The notes: generated by a model not told the origin, from the sequence alone. Positions 5,366 to 13,543 are shown, numbered from the stretch's first letter. The stretch is 14,519 nt of DNA from Patescibacteria group bacterium (GCA_023484365.1 JAMDBA010000040.1:11729-26247); one strand, 5' to 3'. A program made the numbers and translations.

Positions 5366-7048
5366 CTATTTTAATAAGAAATTAGCAATTAAGCCAAAAA
5401 GAGAATCTGCTGATGGATAATTATATGATTGAGGCGGCGTTGATGTTTGCGGCAGAGGTGGCGGAGCTATCGGTTGAATTTGGCCTTGCGGAGCCATTGG
5501 CTCCGGATATACTCCCGACGGCGGCGTTCCGCTTGCCGGATTAATCTGATTTAGAGGCATTCCTTCTTGAGCCGGCATCTCCTGACTGCCGGAAGGATAT
5601 TGCCCCGGCTGACCTTCAAAATTTTGCTGAGGCATTATTTGTTGAGGAGAACTGCTGCCTATTCCTTGAGGCGGAACAGAATAATTTTGTCCGCTTTCGT
5701 TTTGATAATTGTCTCCTTGGGGCATCGATGGCTGATTATTGTTTTGCTGAGGAGGCATTCCTTGCTGAAATTGCTGTTGCGGACGATAAGAACCAAAGCA
5801 ACTATTCGCTTTATTAAATAATTCTCCAGCGTCTTTCACTGAACCTGACTGAAGTTGGCTGAAAGCGTCGGAACCGATTGCCGCTTTAATGCAGTCTTGC
5901 ATATTTTGAGGCATAGACGACAAAGGCGGAAAAGCCATTCCTTCGCCCGGATTCATTTGCGGCTGACCCTGCGGTTCCGAAGAATTAGCCGGCGGCTTTA
6001 TTTGAGAAAAACATTGGCTCATTTTATCGCCTATATCTTTAGTCGGCATTATCTCTCCGCTCTTTAATTTTGAAATCGTGTCGCTCCCTAAAGCGGAGTT
6101 TAGGCAATCCAATACTTGAGCCGGAGCGTTTTGAAGCGCTTGCTGAGTTTGTTTTTGACCTTCTTCCATTTTTTGTAAATCCGCGGGAGAAATTAAACCG
6201 TTATCCTTAGAAAAATTGAAACAGGTTTCCTGATTATCCGGATTATTGCAAAATGCGTCGCAGGATTCTTTGCTGTCGCAACCTCCCGGCCCTTTGCCGC
6301 CTGTTTTTTTGGCAATTTCAGCATCCTGTTCAGACATCATTCCGGCCGCTACGGCAAAATTAACACAGGCATCAATATGAGCCGGATCGGCGCAGTAAGT
6401 TTTACACTCGTCTTCTCCTCCGCAAGGTGGAGGTAAAACCCCCTTATTTATCGCAACTAACGCTTTTTGGGCATTTGCTAAATCCTGCCCCTGAAGCAGC
6501 CCGGCCGCTTCGCCAAAAGTAATACAAGCCTTCATATTGGCTGGCTGCCTGCAATAAACGTCGCACTCTTCTTTACTATTGCAGGATGGCGGTTGAACTC
6601 CTTTATTAATCGCCGCCTGGACTTGTTCCGCCTCCGCTAATTTATCGGGCGGTAAAATCCCTGTCTTTTGGGCGAAAGCAACGCACTCGTTAATATGTTT
6701 TATATCATTACAATAAGATTGACAGGAATCTTTGCTTGTGCAACCGCCCGGACCTTTGGCTCCGGCGGCTAAAAATTTTTTGGCGGCATTGATATCATCC
6801 TGAGACATTAAATTATTTTCTTGAGCGTAATTAAGACAGGCATTTAAATTAGCCGGATTATCACAATAAGTCTTACAGGCCGATTGGCTTTGGCAATTTC
6901 CCAATGCCGCTATCGGATAATTTATATTAGCGACGCTTAACGGAGCGACTGATGTTTGCGCTGAAGCGACGTTAATAATTATTCCCGTTAAAATGCCTGC
7001 GCCGACAATAATTAAACACAAAATTATTATTTTAAAATTATTTTTCAT
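5366..7048 (-). CDS. Secreted five-fold Cys-repeat protein with P/Q-rich tail
   Basis: I recognise no named family in this 560-residue protein. Residues 1-30 are a signal peptide or membrane anchor ending 'VASA'. Five tandem units of about 48-53 residues follow, each with the exact spacing C-x5-C-x3-C-x8-C (Cys 52/58/62/71, 103/109/113/122, 156/162/166/175, 209/215/219/228, 257/263/267/276) and then a helical part such as 'NYAQENNLMSQDDINAA'. Two further units share 'DC...A+GSD' and a second Cys 31 residues on (315/346 and 386/417). Residues about 350-545 are rich in Pro, Gln, Asn and Gly and probably disordered, and the protein ends in a hydrophobic 'LFGLIANFLLK'. Even Cys numbers in a secreted protein suggest disulfides. 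The start overlaps the stop of the upstream small gene (ATGA), so the two are translationally coupled. Similar uncharacterised repeats are, to my recollection, common in Parcubacteria. Confidence 0.8.
   Translation of the reverse strand: MKNNFKIIILCLIIVGAGILTGIIINVASAQTSVAPLSVANINYPIAALGNCQSQSACKTYCDNPANLNACLNYAQENNLMSQDDINAAKKFLAAGAKGPGGCTSKDSCQSYCNDIKHINECVAFAQKTGILPPDKLAEAEQVQAAINKGVQPPSCNSKEECDVYCRQPANMKACITFGEAAGLLQGQDLANAQKALVAINKGVLPPPCGGEDECKTYCADPAHIDACVNFAVAAGMMSEQDAEIAKKTGGKGPGGCDSKESCDAFCNNPDNQETCFNFSKDNGLISPADLQKMEEGQKQTQQALQNAPAQVLDCLNSALGSDTISKLKSGEIMPTKDIGDKMSQCFSQIKPPANSSEPQGQPQMNPGEGMAFPPLSSMPQNMQDCIKAAIGSDAFSQLQSGSVKDAGELFNKANSCFGSYRPQQQFQQGMPPQQNNNQPSMPQGDNYQNESGQNYSVPPQGIGSSSPQQIMPQQNFEGQPGQYPSGSQEMPAQEGMPLNQINPASGTPPSGVYPEPMAPQGQIQPIAPPPLPQTSTPPQSYNYPSADSLFGLIANFLLK
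6131..6895 (-). repeat. Five tandem Cys4 coding repeats
   Basis: This is the stretch of the 5366-7048 gene that encodes the five units, counted from Cys52 to about residue 306. The repeat is at protein level: the DNA copies have diverged, so it is an old duplication and not recent slippage. Confidence 0.85.
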
Positions 7049-7335
7049 TGGAAAGGATTTGTTTTTAGGTAATTAAAAGGATTCGTTTGGGCGGTTGGGT
7101 TTAAATTTGAACTTGTTCCAATTGGATTAGCGACGCCTCCGATTGAAGGAAGTACTCCTTGAGAAGCATTTTGGGTTATCGCGTCTAAGCTATTTGTCGC
7201 AGGATTTTCTGAAATCGCCGGCGAAGCGACAGCCGAAGCTTGATTTGTTTTTGATTTCCAGTAAAAATAACCGCCAACCACGATAATAACAATAAGCGCA
7301 GAAACTATAATAATTATAATGTTTTTCTTGGTCAT
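7045..7335 (-). CDS. Small single-pass membrane protein with NPF-type tail
   Basis: This 96-residue protein has 'MTKK', one strong membrane helix (about 5-27), and then about 65 extracytoplasmic residues rich in Ala, Ser, Asn and Pro, ending in 'TNPFNYLKTNPFQ'. I know no function for it. To my recollection, short CPR membrane proteins with paired 'NPF' motifs at the end are frequent. Its TGA overlaps the ATG of the Cys-repeat gene by four bases (ATGA), so the two are made together and may work together at the envelope. An extended -10 box upstream gives a 9-nt leader. No Shine-Dalgarno is seen. Confidence 0.75.
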   Translation of the reverse strand: MTKKNIIIIIVSALIVIIVVGGYFYWKSKTNQASAVASPAISENPATNSLDAITQNASQGVLPSIGGVANPIGTSSNLNPTAQTNPFNYLKTNPFQ

Positions 7336-7350
7336 CAGCTGCTTATTTTT

Positions 7351-7359
7351 ATTATATCA
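7351..7359 (-). promoter_or_regulatory. Extended -10 promoter of the small membrane protein operon
   Basis: TGATATAAT is read on the minus strand at 7359-7351: a consensus TATAAT preceded by TGn. The predicted start near 7344 leaves a 9-nt leader before the ATG at 7335. The -35 region is weak. Confidence 0.6.
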
Positions 7360-7368
7360 AACCACTAC

Positions 7369-7410
7369 AAAACAATCAGCCCCCGATTTGGGTCGGGGGC
7401 TGATTGTTTT
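7369..7410 (-). terminator. 18-bp-stem terminator of the giant surface protein gene
   Basis: Bases 7369-7386 pair perfectly with 7393-7410 around a 6-nt loop. The stem has a C5/G5 core and A4/T4 ends, so it can terminate in both directions. It overlaps the stop codon of the surface-protein gene by two bases and isolates it from the next operon. Confidence 0.9.
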
Positions 7411-10400
7411 ATTTGCCTGATTTAAGACTTTGCGCCAATTCGTTCAGTAACACGACTAATTGCTGCTGAAGTTCCTGGATTTTTGTCTGAAGCTGTTCTA
7501 TTAGTTGGGTATTTGCCGCAGATGGAGTTTGAGTTGCAGATGAAGCCTGAGTGGATGTTGAAGTTGAAGTTTGAGCCGGGGCAGACTCCGAAGATAATAG
7601 CTCGTTAAGCTTGGCCATTGTATGCGGTCCTACTTCTCCGTAACCGGCAATACCAGGATGAGCAATGCCATATTTTTCCTGAAATCTCTCAACTGCTTTT
7701 TGTGTTAAAGCGCCAAAATATCCGGAGATTATTCCTTGAGGATAAATACTCTTATCTTGAGCCAATAATTCCTGCAAACTCTTAACTTCCGCGCCGGACA
7801 TTCCAATTACCAAGCGATGAGTGAAAGATTCTATAGCGCCTTTTATCGCCGCCCCCTGCGAACTAACTACACCTTGGATAACGGAATTACCTAATCCCCC
7901 GGAAGAAGACAAAGTAATAGTAGAAGAAACGGTCGGCGAAGACAATCCTGGAGCATTGAAGAATTTAGCGTAAACCGTTTTTTGTCCGTTTCCGGCTGAT
8001 AACGTGTAAATAGTAGAAGAAGCATAAGTGATTTGGCTGGCGCCGATAAAATTAGGATCTTCCGAAATGGCCATTTTAACCGCGTCAGAACCTCCATTCA
8101 GAGTAAGAGTAACAACCGGATTACTGGTCATAGAAGCTCCATTATTGATTAGAATACTGAAACCGCCCGCCGGAGCTGAAGGCGCTGCATAAGAAATTCC
8201 GCCTCCGCCTCCGCCGCCGCCACTACTAGCTGGAGCCGCCGGCGTGGCAGAAACCGCGCCACTGGCCGCCGAGTGATTGCTGCCGGCGCTGTCAAAAGCC
8301 TCAACCGCGTAAGAATAAGCTGTTCCGTTAGATAAGCCCGTATCGGCATAAGAAACCGCGGTAGTCGTGGCAATTCCAACACTCTGCCTGAAAATCTCGT
8401 AATAAGCGGCGCCGCTTACCGCATTCCAGGAAATCGTGACCTGCGCATTACCCGCCGAAGCCGTAACTCCGGTTGGCGTCGCCATGGTCCCCGACTGTGA
8501 AATTGGAGCGTATATGGAGAAGTGGGTGGTTGATCCGCTGTATTTAATTGAAGTTAAAGTGTCCCAGGTAGCTCCCGCCGGAGTTAACGTGAATGTAGTC
8601 GGAATTTGAACCCAAGAATTATTATTCAAATAACCAATGTATATATTTTCAGCGTCGGCAAGATTAGATATACCCTTAGCTGTTAAATCACTCTTAGTCA
8701 AAACCATTTCAATAGTGGCCGGCTTAAGCAAATTATGAATCGGGTCGGTTGAACCGGAAACATAGGACGCGCTTATATCAACGCCTGTGCCGACAACGCT
8801 TGCTCCTGTGGTGTTAGGAGTATTCATCGTATTAGTCATTGAAATCTGAACATTTGTGCTGCCGCTAACCATGCCTTGAGGCAGCGATAATACCGAATTA
8901 CTGGATGAAATAGGAAGTGGATTAGACGGAGATACCGATTGGGTTGTTTGAGTTGGCGTAAAACTTATGGCTGTTAAATTGAGAATAACTCCGCTCGCGC
9001 CGGAAGAAACAATCTGCGCCACGCCGTTATATCCGTTGGTGATAGCATTAAGAGTATAAGAGCCGCTCCCAACGCTTAGACTAAAGTTTCCGTTAGCATC
9101 GGAATATCCTGAAGAATAACCGCCGTTCCCATTATCCGCCCAAACATTGACGTTAGCCATTGAAGCCCCGTTGTATTCAACCGTTCCGCTGATAGTCTGC
9201 GTGCTGGTAGTCAGGGAAAGAGCTAAACCGGAGGTAGCAGCCGAAATGCCGGAAACCATTGAACCGATAAATCCTGTTTTATTAACACCGATATCGTAGG
9301 TTCCAGACGGCAACGAAAGAGAGAATGATCCGTCGGGATTAACAGCTGTTCCTCCACCGCCGTTAGGACCTCCAGCCCAAACATAAGAACTTGAAGCATT
9401 CCCGCTGACTGTTCCGGAAACGGTAAAGAAGCCGCTGGAAAGATTAATAGTGACCGTTACGCCACCGCTGCCGACCGCCGTCGTTGTCGCGGGAATTGAA
9501 CCGCCCGGAATACCCCCGCTAATCGTGTAATTAGTGGAAGAGCCGGAATAAGGAACTGTAATATCATAAGTATCATAAGACGATGAAGTTGCTACTGGGG
9601 TATTGGAATATCCTCCGCCGATAGCGCTATGAGCTCCCAAAAATACATTATTAAAAGTATTCCCCAGCTCAAGATGGACAGTTATGGTCGCTACCGTGGC
9701 ATTTATAGTTCCTTCTGAAGTTGAGGTTGTAACCGAACCGAGTGATTGATCAACTACCTGCCCCATTCCATTAACGGAAGCATGAAGGTAAAGGTCGCTG
9801 CTTAATCCCTTTTGAAAAGTCAAAGAGAAATTTCCGCTGGCATCAGTGTTCCCTCCGGCAATACCCATTCCTAATTCTCCTTCAGTTATCCAGACATTGG
9901 CGCCAGCCAAGGCTGAACTATTTTCCTGGATTATTCCCGAAACTGTTATATAATTAGAACTGCTTAAAAAGAAATTAACCGTCGCATTGCCGTTATTTGG
10001 AACATTTATGCTTGTTTGATCGGCAAGTTTTCCATAATTTGGCGAGAAACCGTTAACGTCGTAATTAGAACAAGCTGGCACGTACATCTTATAAGAACCC
10101 TGATTATCGGTTATCGTGTGGCCATTACCCGGTCCGTTGACGCAAAAAGCGTTTATATCAGCGCCAGAAATAGCATTTCCCTGGCCGTCTTTAACCGTTC
10201 CCGAAATATAGCTGGTCGGCGGCTGAAGTTTTATTATGACCACTGAACTTGTAGCTGTTAAATCAAAAGAAGGGTCGTCCGTTACGGTAATTGACTGCCC
10301 AATGGGATTCGGGACATTCGGCCCGCTGACATCCAAATTATAAACTCCGTCGTTGGCATAGAGGGTGAAATTTCCGCTGGAATCCGGCTGACCGACGCTG

Positions 10401-12592
10401 GAATTACCGCCCGCCACCGGCTGATAAACATTTACAAACATTCCGTTATAAGCCGACGGATCGGCTAACGGACTGCCGTTAGCGCCGACTACTTGCCCTA
10501 AAATTTTTCTGGTTGCCGTGGTAAAGGTGAAATTGAGAGAAACAGTTGAGGTTGAAATCGTCGCGTTTTGACCGCTCGGATCGCTTAACGGAGTTGAGCT
10601 GGTAGAAGGCGTCATATGGGCTTCAATGTCATAAGTTCCGTTCGCCGGAATGGCGATGGCATAACTTGTGGTGCCGTTGCTGTTGGTCGTGAAAAATTGT
10701 GGCTGAACTCCGCCAGGACCCATTACATTAGAAGAGCCTTGAGGTAAAGCCATCACCGCCACCATTTTGTTCGCTCCGTAAGTTGAACCGGCGTTAATAA
10801 TTCCCGTAACTTTTCCTACCGACGCTCCGGCAAGAATCAGATTCAGCGGATTAGTTGAAGAGGTGTTTTGAAATTGAGAACCAGGAGCCGGTAAGTCGGT
10901 CGCTGAAGCGTCGTAAGCCCAAGCAAATCCCATTGAAGGAACATTCGGTATGGTATAGACATAAGTTGAGGTGTTAAAAACAGTTGACCCATCGCCGTCG
11001 TAATAGCTGGCCATACCGTTTGGTCCGCCGATAAAAATCCTCATATTCGCCGAAGAAGTTATCGGCGTGCTTGTTGAGCCGAGGAATAATTTAACGTAAA
11101 CATTTCCAAGAACAAAAAACATCGTATTTGGCGACACATTTGAAGTCATTCCGTCGGAGTTGGCAATAATAACCGGACCCGCCTGCGCTCCCGAAGGCAC
11201 GGTCACGGTAATAGAGCTGGAACCCCAAGCCGTAATTGTGGCTTGGACGGGAGGCAATGGACCGTTTTGATTCATCCCTCCGGAAAACATAACCGTCCCA
11301 GTAGCGCTCCCAAAATTACTGCCTGTTATAGTTATAGAGGCGCCGACTACTCCCTGGCTTGGCGATATAGAAGAAATTGACGGCGTCAAAGAACTGGAAA
11401 CCGCCAGACTTGAAGTGGAAAAAGTTAAAGGAAACTGGTCTTGAGTGTTATCCGCGATTCCGGAAACCGAAAAACTTATATTCGTCCCCGGAGTTAAACT
11501 CAATCCCATAATCGTCATCTGATTGCCGTTAAAATTGACATAAGCGCCGTTAGAGCCGCTGCAATTAGGAGACGATCCGTTAATGAGATAATTATTGCAA
11601 TTCATCGCCTGTTGGCCGTTTAAATTCGCGCTAGCGTTTATAATTATTCTGTCAGCGAAAGCTTTTATAGAAGTAACCGTTGGCGCCGCCGGTAAATTAT
11701 ATTGGATGAGCGAGCTAGTGGGATTACTTAATATATCTCGACCCGAAACCCAAACCGAGGACATATATTGGCTGCCGATACTGACGGGCGAAAACACGCC
11801 GCTGGCATTGACGTTAGCCGTCGCGATTGTTGATGTGGAGCTGGAGGAATTATAAATGTTTAACACGCCCTGCTCTTCTGCTCCGCCAGTACTAAAAATG
11901 CTATAAACTCCCCCGCTGTAATTAGCCGAAATAGAAGAAGTTGCAGGAACTTGTGAATGAGTATCAGCAATAAAAACCTGAGTGGTGGTCGCGGAAATTG
12001 TTGGTGAAGAGGTTGACATAATAAGACCGTTGGGGGCGATACTCACCGTAATTTGAACCGGAGGAGTCGTTGTCGCGTCTGGATAACCATGATCTGTCCA
12101 ATACGTGCTTGTTGGCGCCGGCAACAATCTCAGCCAAACCGTATATGTTGAAGTCGTTGTTGTCGCCGGAGATGTAATGTTTATCGTTGTAGTCGCTCCT
12201 ATATTAATATTAGCCGAACTCGTACTGCCCGCTAGCGACATGCCAGGTCCTAGCGCACCACTATATACTTCGGCGTCATTAAACATCGATGAGGTTGCCT
12301 GAGTAGAAGTAGTTGTTGATGCATTATTAATAGTAAAAGCAACACTGCTTAATGTTTCTCCCGCCGTTGATGTTACGTTAATTTGAAAAGGTATTATTGC
12401 TGTGGTACCGCCCATAAGATTTGGATTTGAATAGTTTGTTACAGCGTTTTGCGTATCTTGCGGGATAAACATCGCTTCGGTAAGCGGCGTCACCGACGCT
12501 GTAACCGTCGCTTTCGCCGCGCCGGGACCGACTAATAAAACCGAAAAAAGAGCAATAAAAAAAATTGCCCCTAAAAATATTTTTTTATACAT
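7409..12592 (-). CDS. Giant multidomain surface protein with C-terminal peptidoglycan-binding domain
   Basis: This is a 1727-residue exported protein. Domains in order: signal peptide (1-28, 'GAAKA'); Thr/Ser-rich beta-sandwich region (30-300); Ig-like domain (302-400); IPT/TIG domain ('SISSISPSQGVVGASITITGSNFG', about 403-492); a further beta region (495-590); at least five carboxypeptidase-regulatory-like or prealbumin-like units with 'ISGTV...GA.V......D..GNFSL' signatures (about 696-790, 793-876, 881-975, 1056-1130, 1131-1210); a ZU5-like region (1225-1365); fibronectin type III (1370-1453); a G9 linker (1458-1466); an Ig-like domain (1470-1560); a peptidoglycan-binding domain ('GMSGAEVKSLQELL...GYFGALTQKAVERFQ', 1590-1666); a Ser/Thr linker; and a coiled coil (about 1696-1722). 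The domains point to a long fibre anchored to the wall by its C-terminus, for adhesion or host contact. The ATG at 12592 begins the signal peptide; no Shine-Dalgarno is clear. Confidence 0.9.
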   Translation of the reverse strand: MYKKIFLGAIFFIALFSVLLVGPGAAKATVTASVTPLTEAMFIPQDTQNAVTNYSNPNLMGGTTAIIPFQINVTSTAGETLSSVAFTINNASTTTSTQATSSMFNDAEVYSGALGPGMSLAGSTSSANINIGATTTINITSPATTTTSTYTVWLRLLPAPTSTYWTDHGYPDATTTPPVQITVSIAPNGLIMSTSSPTISATTTQVFIADTHSQVPATSSISANYSGGVYSIFSTGGAEEQGVLNIYNSSSSTSTIATANVNASGVFSPVSIGSQYMSSVWVSGRDILSNPTSSLIQYNLPAAPTVTSIKAFADRIIINASANLNGQQAMNCNNYLINGSSPNCSGSNGAYVNFNGNQMTIMGLSLTPGTNISFSVSGIADNTQDQFPLTFSTSSLAVSSSLTPSISSISPSQGVVGASITITGSNFGSATGTVMFSGGMNQNGPLPPVQATITAWGSSSITVTVPSGAQAGPVIIANSDGMTSNVSPNTMFFVLGNVYVKLFLGSTSTPITSSANMRIFIGGPNGMASYYDGDGSTVFNTSTYVYTIPNVPSMGFAWAYDASATDLPAPGSQFQNTSSTNPLNLILAGASVGKVTGIINAGSTYGANKMVAVMALPQGSSNVMGPGGVQPQFFTTNSNGTTSYAIAIPANGTYDIEAHMTPSTSSTPLSDPSGQNATISTSTVSLNFTFTTATRKILGQVVGANGSPLADPSAYNGMFVNVYQPVAGGNSSVGQPDSSGNFTLYANDGVYNLDVSGPNVPNPIGQSITVTDDPSFDLTATSSVVIIKLQPPTSYISGTVKDGQGNAISGADINAFCVNGPGNGHTITDNQGSYKMYVPACSNYDVNGFSPNYGKLADQTSINVPNNGNATVNFFLSSSNYITVSGIIQENSSALAGANVWITEGELGMGIAGGNTDASGNFSLTFQKGLSSDLYLHASVNGMGQVVDQSLGSVTTSTSEGTINATVATITVHLELGNTFNNVFLGAHSAIGGGYSNTPVATSSSYDTYDITVPYSGSSTNYTISGGIPGGSIPATTTAVGSGGVTVTINLSSGFFTVSGTVSGNASSSYVWAGGPNGGGGTAVNPDGSFSLSLPSGTYDIGVNKTGFIGSMVSGISAATSGLALSLTTSTQTISGTVEYNGASMANVNVWADNGNGGYSSGYSDANGNFSLSVGSGSYTLNAITNGYNGVAQIVSSGASGVILNLTAISFTPTQTTQSVSPSNPLPISSSNSVLSLPQGMVSGSTNVQISMTNTMNTPNTTGASVVGTGVDISASYVSGSTDPIHNLLKPATIEMVLTKSDLTAKGISNLADAENIYIGYLNNNSWVQIPTTFTLTPAGATWDTLTSIKYSGSTTHFSIYAPISQSGTMATPTGVTASAGNAQVTISWNAVSGAAYYEIFRQSVGIATTTAVSYADTGLSNGTAYSYAVEAFDSAGSNHSAASGAVSATPAAPASSGGGGGGGGISYAAPSAPAGGFSILINNGASMTSNPVVTLTLNGGSDAVKMAISEDPNFIGASQITYASSTIYTLSAGNGQKTVYAKFFNAPGLSSPTVSSTITLSSSGGLGNSVIQGVVSSQGAAIKGAIESFTHRLVIGMSGAEVKSLQELLAQDKSIYPQGIISGYFGALTQKAVERFQEKYGIAHPGIAGYGEVGPHTMAKLNELLSSESAPAQTSTSTSTQASSATQTPSAANTQLIEQLQTKIQELQQQLVVLLNELAQSLKSGK

Positions 12593-12834
12593 ATAGATAT
12601 TTGAAAAATTTATTTAGTGCTCCGCTCGCCAAAAAGAGCCGGAGCAGCGACTATTTAAATTAAGTAAAACACAAAAAGTAAAAAAAAAAAAACGCGAAAA
12701 CTGTGGATAACTTTACCCTCCCAACTTTTTAACACAGACATCGCTTAGCAGTAAAATATTCACGATCTTCCCTGCTGTTATTTCTTGAATTGAAAAATGA
12801 ATTATATTCAAAAAAATAAGATGATAAAGCAACC
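12593..12834. other. Non-coding leader region of the giant gene
   Basis: I see no gene here. It holds an imperfect hairpin at 12618-12646 (TGCTCCG/CGGAGCA plus CTC/GAG, one bulged C) about 26 nt before the ATG, an A13 run at 12680-12692, a DnaA-box sequence at 12702-12710, and TATAAT on the minus strand at 12806-12801. That box could start a leader of about 200 nt, though its -35 is poor. A 16-codon minus-strand ORF from a GTG lies near 12765 (MNILLLSDV...). Confidence 0.5.
12702..12710 (-). promoter_or_regulatory. Single perfect DnaA-box sequence
   Basis: TGTGGATAA is the reverse complement of the consensus DnaA box TTATCCACA with no mismatch. It stands alone next to an AT-rich stretch, with no cluster of boxes and no dnaA or dnaN nearby, so it is not an origin. 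A regulatory or chance site fits better. Confidence 0.35.
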
Positions 12835-12862
12835 TTAAAACCGCCCCGGAGAGCGGTTTTAA
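12835..12862. terminator. Terminator after hicA
   Basis: TTAAAACCGC pairs with GCGGTTTTAA around an 8-nt loop, 15 bp beyond the hicA stop on the minus strand. The T-rich arm ends the stem, so termination could work in both directions. It is nearly identical to the hairpin at 13445-13470. Confidence 0.75.
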
Positions 12863-12876
12863 AGCTATCGGGAAAA
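12836..12876. repeat. Terminator-plus-tail repeat, copy A
   Basis: The 27-bp hairpin at 12836-12862 matches 13445-13471 at 26 of 27 positions. Next to it is AAAGCTATCGGGAAA, running into the hicA stop codon. The same two parts occur at 13445-13531, separated there by about 45 bp. Both copies lie just beyond the 3' end of a minus-strand gene. Confidence 0.8.
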
Positions 12877-13107
12877 TTAAATACGATTTATTATTTCTAA
12901 GTATTCTTCTGGTGAAATATTTAGTAAACGAATATTGTTTCTTATAACGAAAACTGGAATTTGGGGATCCTTAGGGATAACTAACGGACGATAAATTCCA
13001 ACTCGCCAATAAATCCTATGATCTCCACGCTCTCTCGTAAAGGAGCAACCCACGTAAAATAAAAATTTCTCAAATTTTTTCCACGATATCGGCGTTATCC
13101 GAGGCAT
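12877..13107 (-). CDS. hicA: HicA-like toxin (putative mRNA interferase)
   Basis: The 76-residue protein has the HicA layout: 'ISWKKFEKFLFYVGCSF' as the first helix, 'RERGDHRIYW' with His30 where the family has its catalytic His (often 'GSH'), then strand 'RPLVIPKDPQIPVFVIRNNIRLL' and helix 'SPEEYLEII'. HicA toxins cut mRNA in the cytoplasm and are held in check by HicB. The upstream gene 10 nt away encodes a HicB-like protein, so the order is antitoxin then toxin. No Shine-Dalgarno is seen; the toxin probably depends on coupling to the antitoxin gene. The family call is by motif only; activity is inferred. Confidence 0.75.
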   Translation of the reverse strand: MPRITPISWKKFEKFLFYVGCSFTRERGDHRIYWRVGIYRPLVIPKDPQIPVFVIRNNIRLLNISPEEYLEIINRI

Positions 13108-13117
13108 TGATAAAAAA

Positions 13118-13396
13118 TTAAATGCTTACCGATTGCAATTCATTAGAAACAACAGTGGGCGGCTGCCATTTTTTCTGGATTTGTTTCCAACCAAGATTAC
13201 TAAGTGTTTCTTCTAAAGTTCCCCTTTCGACTAATTCGTCAAAGAAAATTTTAACCGCTTCGCTAAAATGTTTTTTAACCTCGGCATAAGTTTTTCCGGA
13301 AGTTGACAAATCAAGAGCAGGAGTGTAAGCGATAAAACGTTTATTTTCTTTCAGCACAGAAACAGGTAAAGATAAATTAAAAATATATTTTTTCAT
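13118..13396 (-). CDS. hicB: HicB-like antitoxin
   Basis: The 92-residue protein shows the degraded RNase-H-like HicB fold: 'RFIAYTPALDLSTSGKTYAEVKKHFSEAVKIFFDEL' corresponds to the usual 'pel.g..t.G.t.eEA..n..eA+..+l'. The C-terminus has no clear helix-turn-helix or ribbon-helix-helix, so autoregulation by direct DNA binding is uncertain. It is the first gene of the pair and is preceded by the best promoter of the window (TTGACT, 18 nt, TATAAT), with the ATG only 7 nt after the -10, which predicts a leaderless or one-base-leader mRNA. Confidence 0.75.
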   Translation of the reverse strand: MKKYIFNLSLPVSVLKENKRFIAYTPALDLSTSGKTYAEVKKHFSEAVKIFFDELVERGTLEETLSNLGWKQIQKKWQPPTVVSNELQSVSI

Positions 13397-13403
13397 TAAT
13401 TTA

Positions 13404-13433
13404 ATTATAAGATAATTATTTTACGAAAGTCAA
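13404..13433 (-). promoter_or_regulatory. Promoter of hicBA
   Basis: On the minus strand TTGACT (13433-13428), an 18-nt spacer and a perfect TATAAT (13409-13404) are followed by seven bases and the hicB ATG. The predicted start falls on or one base before the ATG. Confidence 0.75.
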
Positions 13434-13444
13434 CTTTACAAACC

Positions 13445-13470
13445 TAAAACCGCCCCGGAGGGCGGTTTTA
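13445..13470. terminator. Terminator downstream of the second surface-protein gene
   Basis: TAAAACCGCCC pairs perfectly with GGGCGGTTTTA (11 bp) around a CGGA loop. It lies about 75 bp beyond the stop of the 13544-14519 gene and just before the hicBA promoter. It is a near copy of the hairpin at 12835-12862. Confidence 0.8.
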
Positions 13471-13531
13471 AGTTTCGCAGCCGATTACCTTTATCGCAAT
13501 CGCTGCCGCCGATTTAAAAGCTATCGGGAAA
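13445..13531. repeat. Terminator-plus-tail repeat, copy B
   Basis: The hairpin and the AAAGCTATCGGGAAA tail (13517-13531) match copy A at 12836-12876, but about 45 bp are inserted between them. The inserted part contains a bulged hairpin near 13478-13506 (GCAGCCGATT with AATCGCTGC). Duplication followed by insertion, or loss of the insert in copy A, would explain it. Confidence 0.7.
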
Positions 13532-13543
13532 CTTAATTAACTA

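Noticed and set aside
5567..6067. Plus-strand Arg/Leu-rich ORFs opposite the Cys-repeat gene
   Set aside because: Their composition is what the complement of the Pro/Gln-rich coding strand gives; no start signals are seen.
7891..8382. Minus-strand ORFs overlapping the giant surface gene
   Set aside because: They are out-of-frame readings within a gene with continuous recognisable domains.
12702..12710. Replication origin at the DnaA-box sequence
   Set aside because: Only one box is present, with no box cluster and no dnaA, dnaN or gyrase genes in the window.
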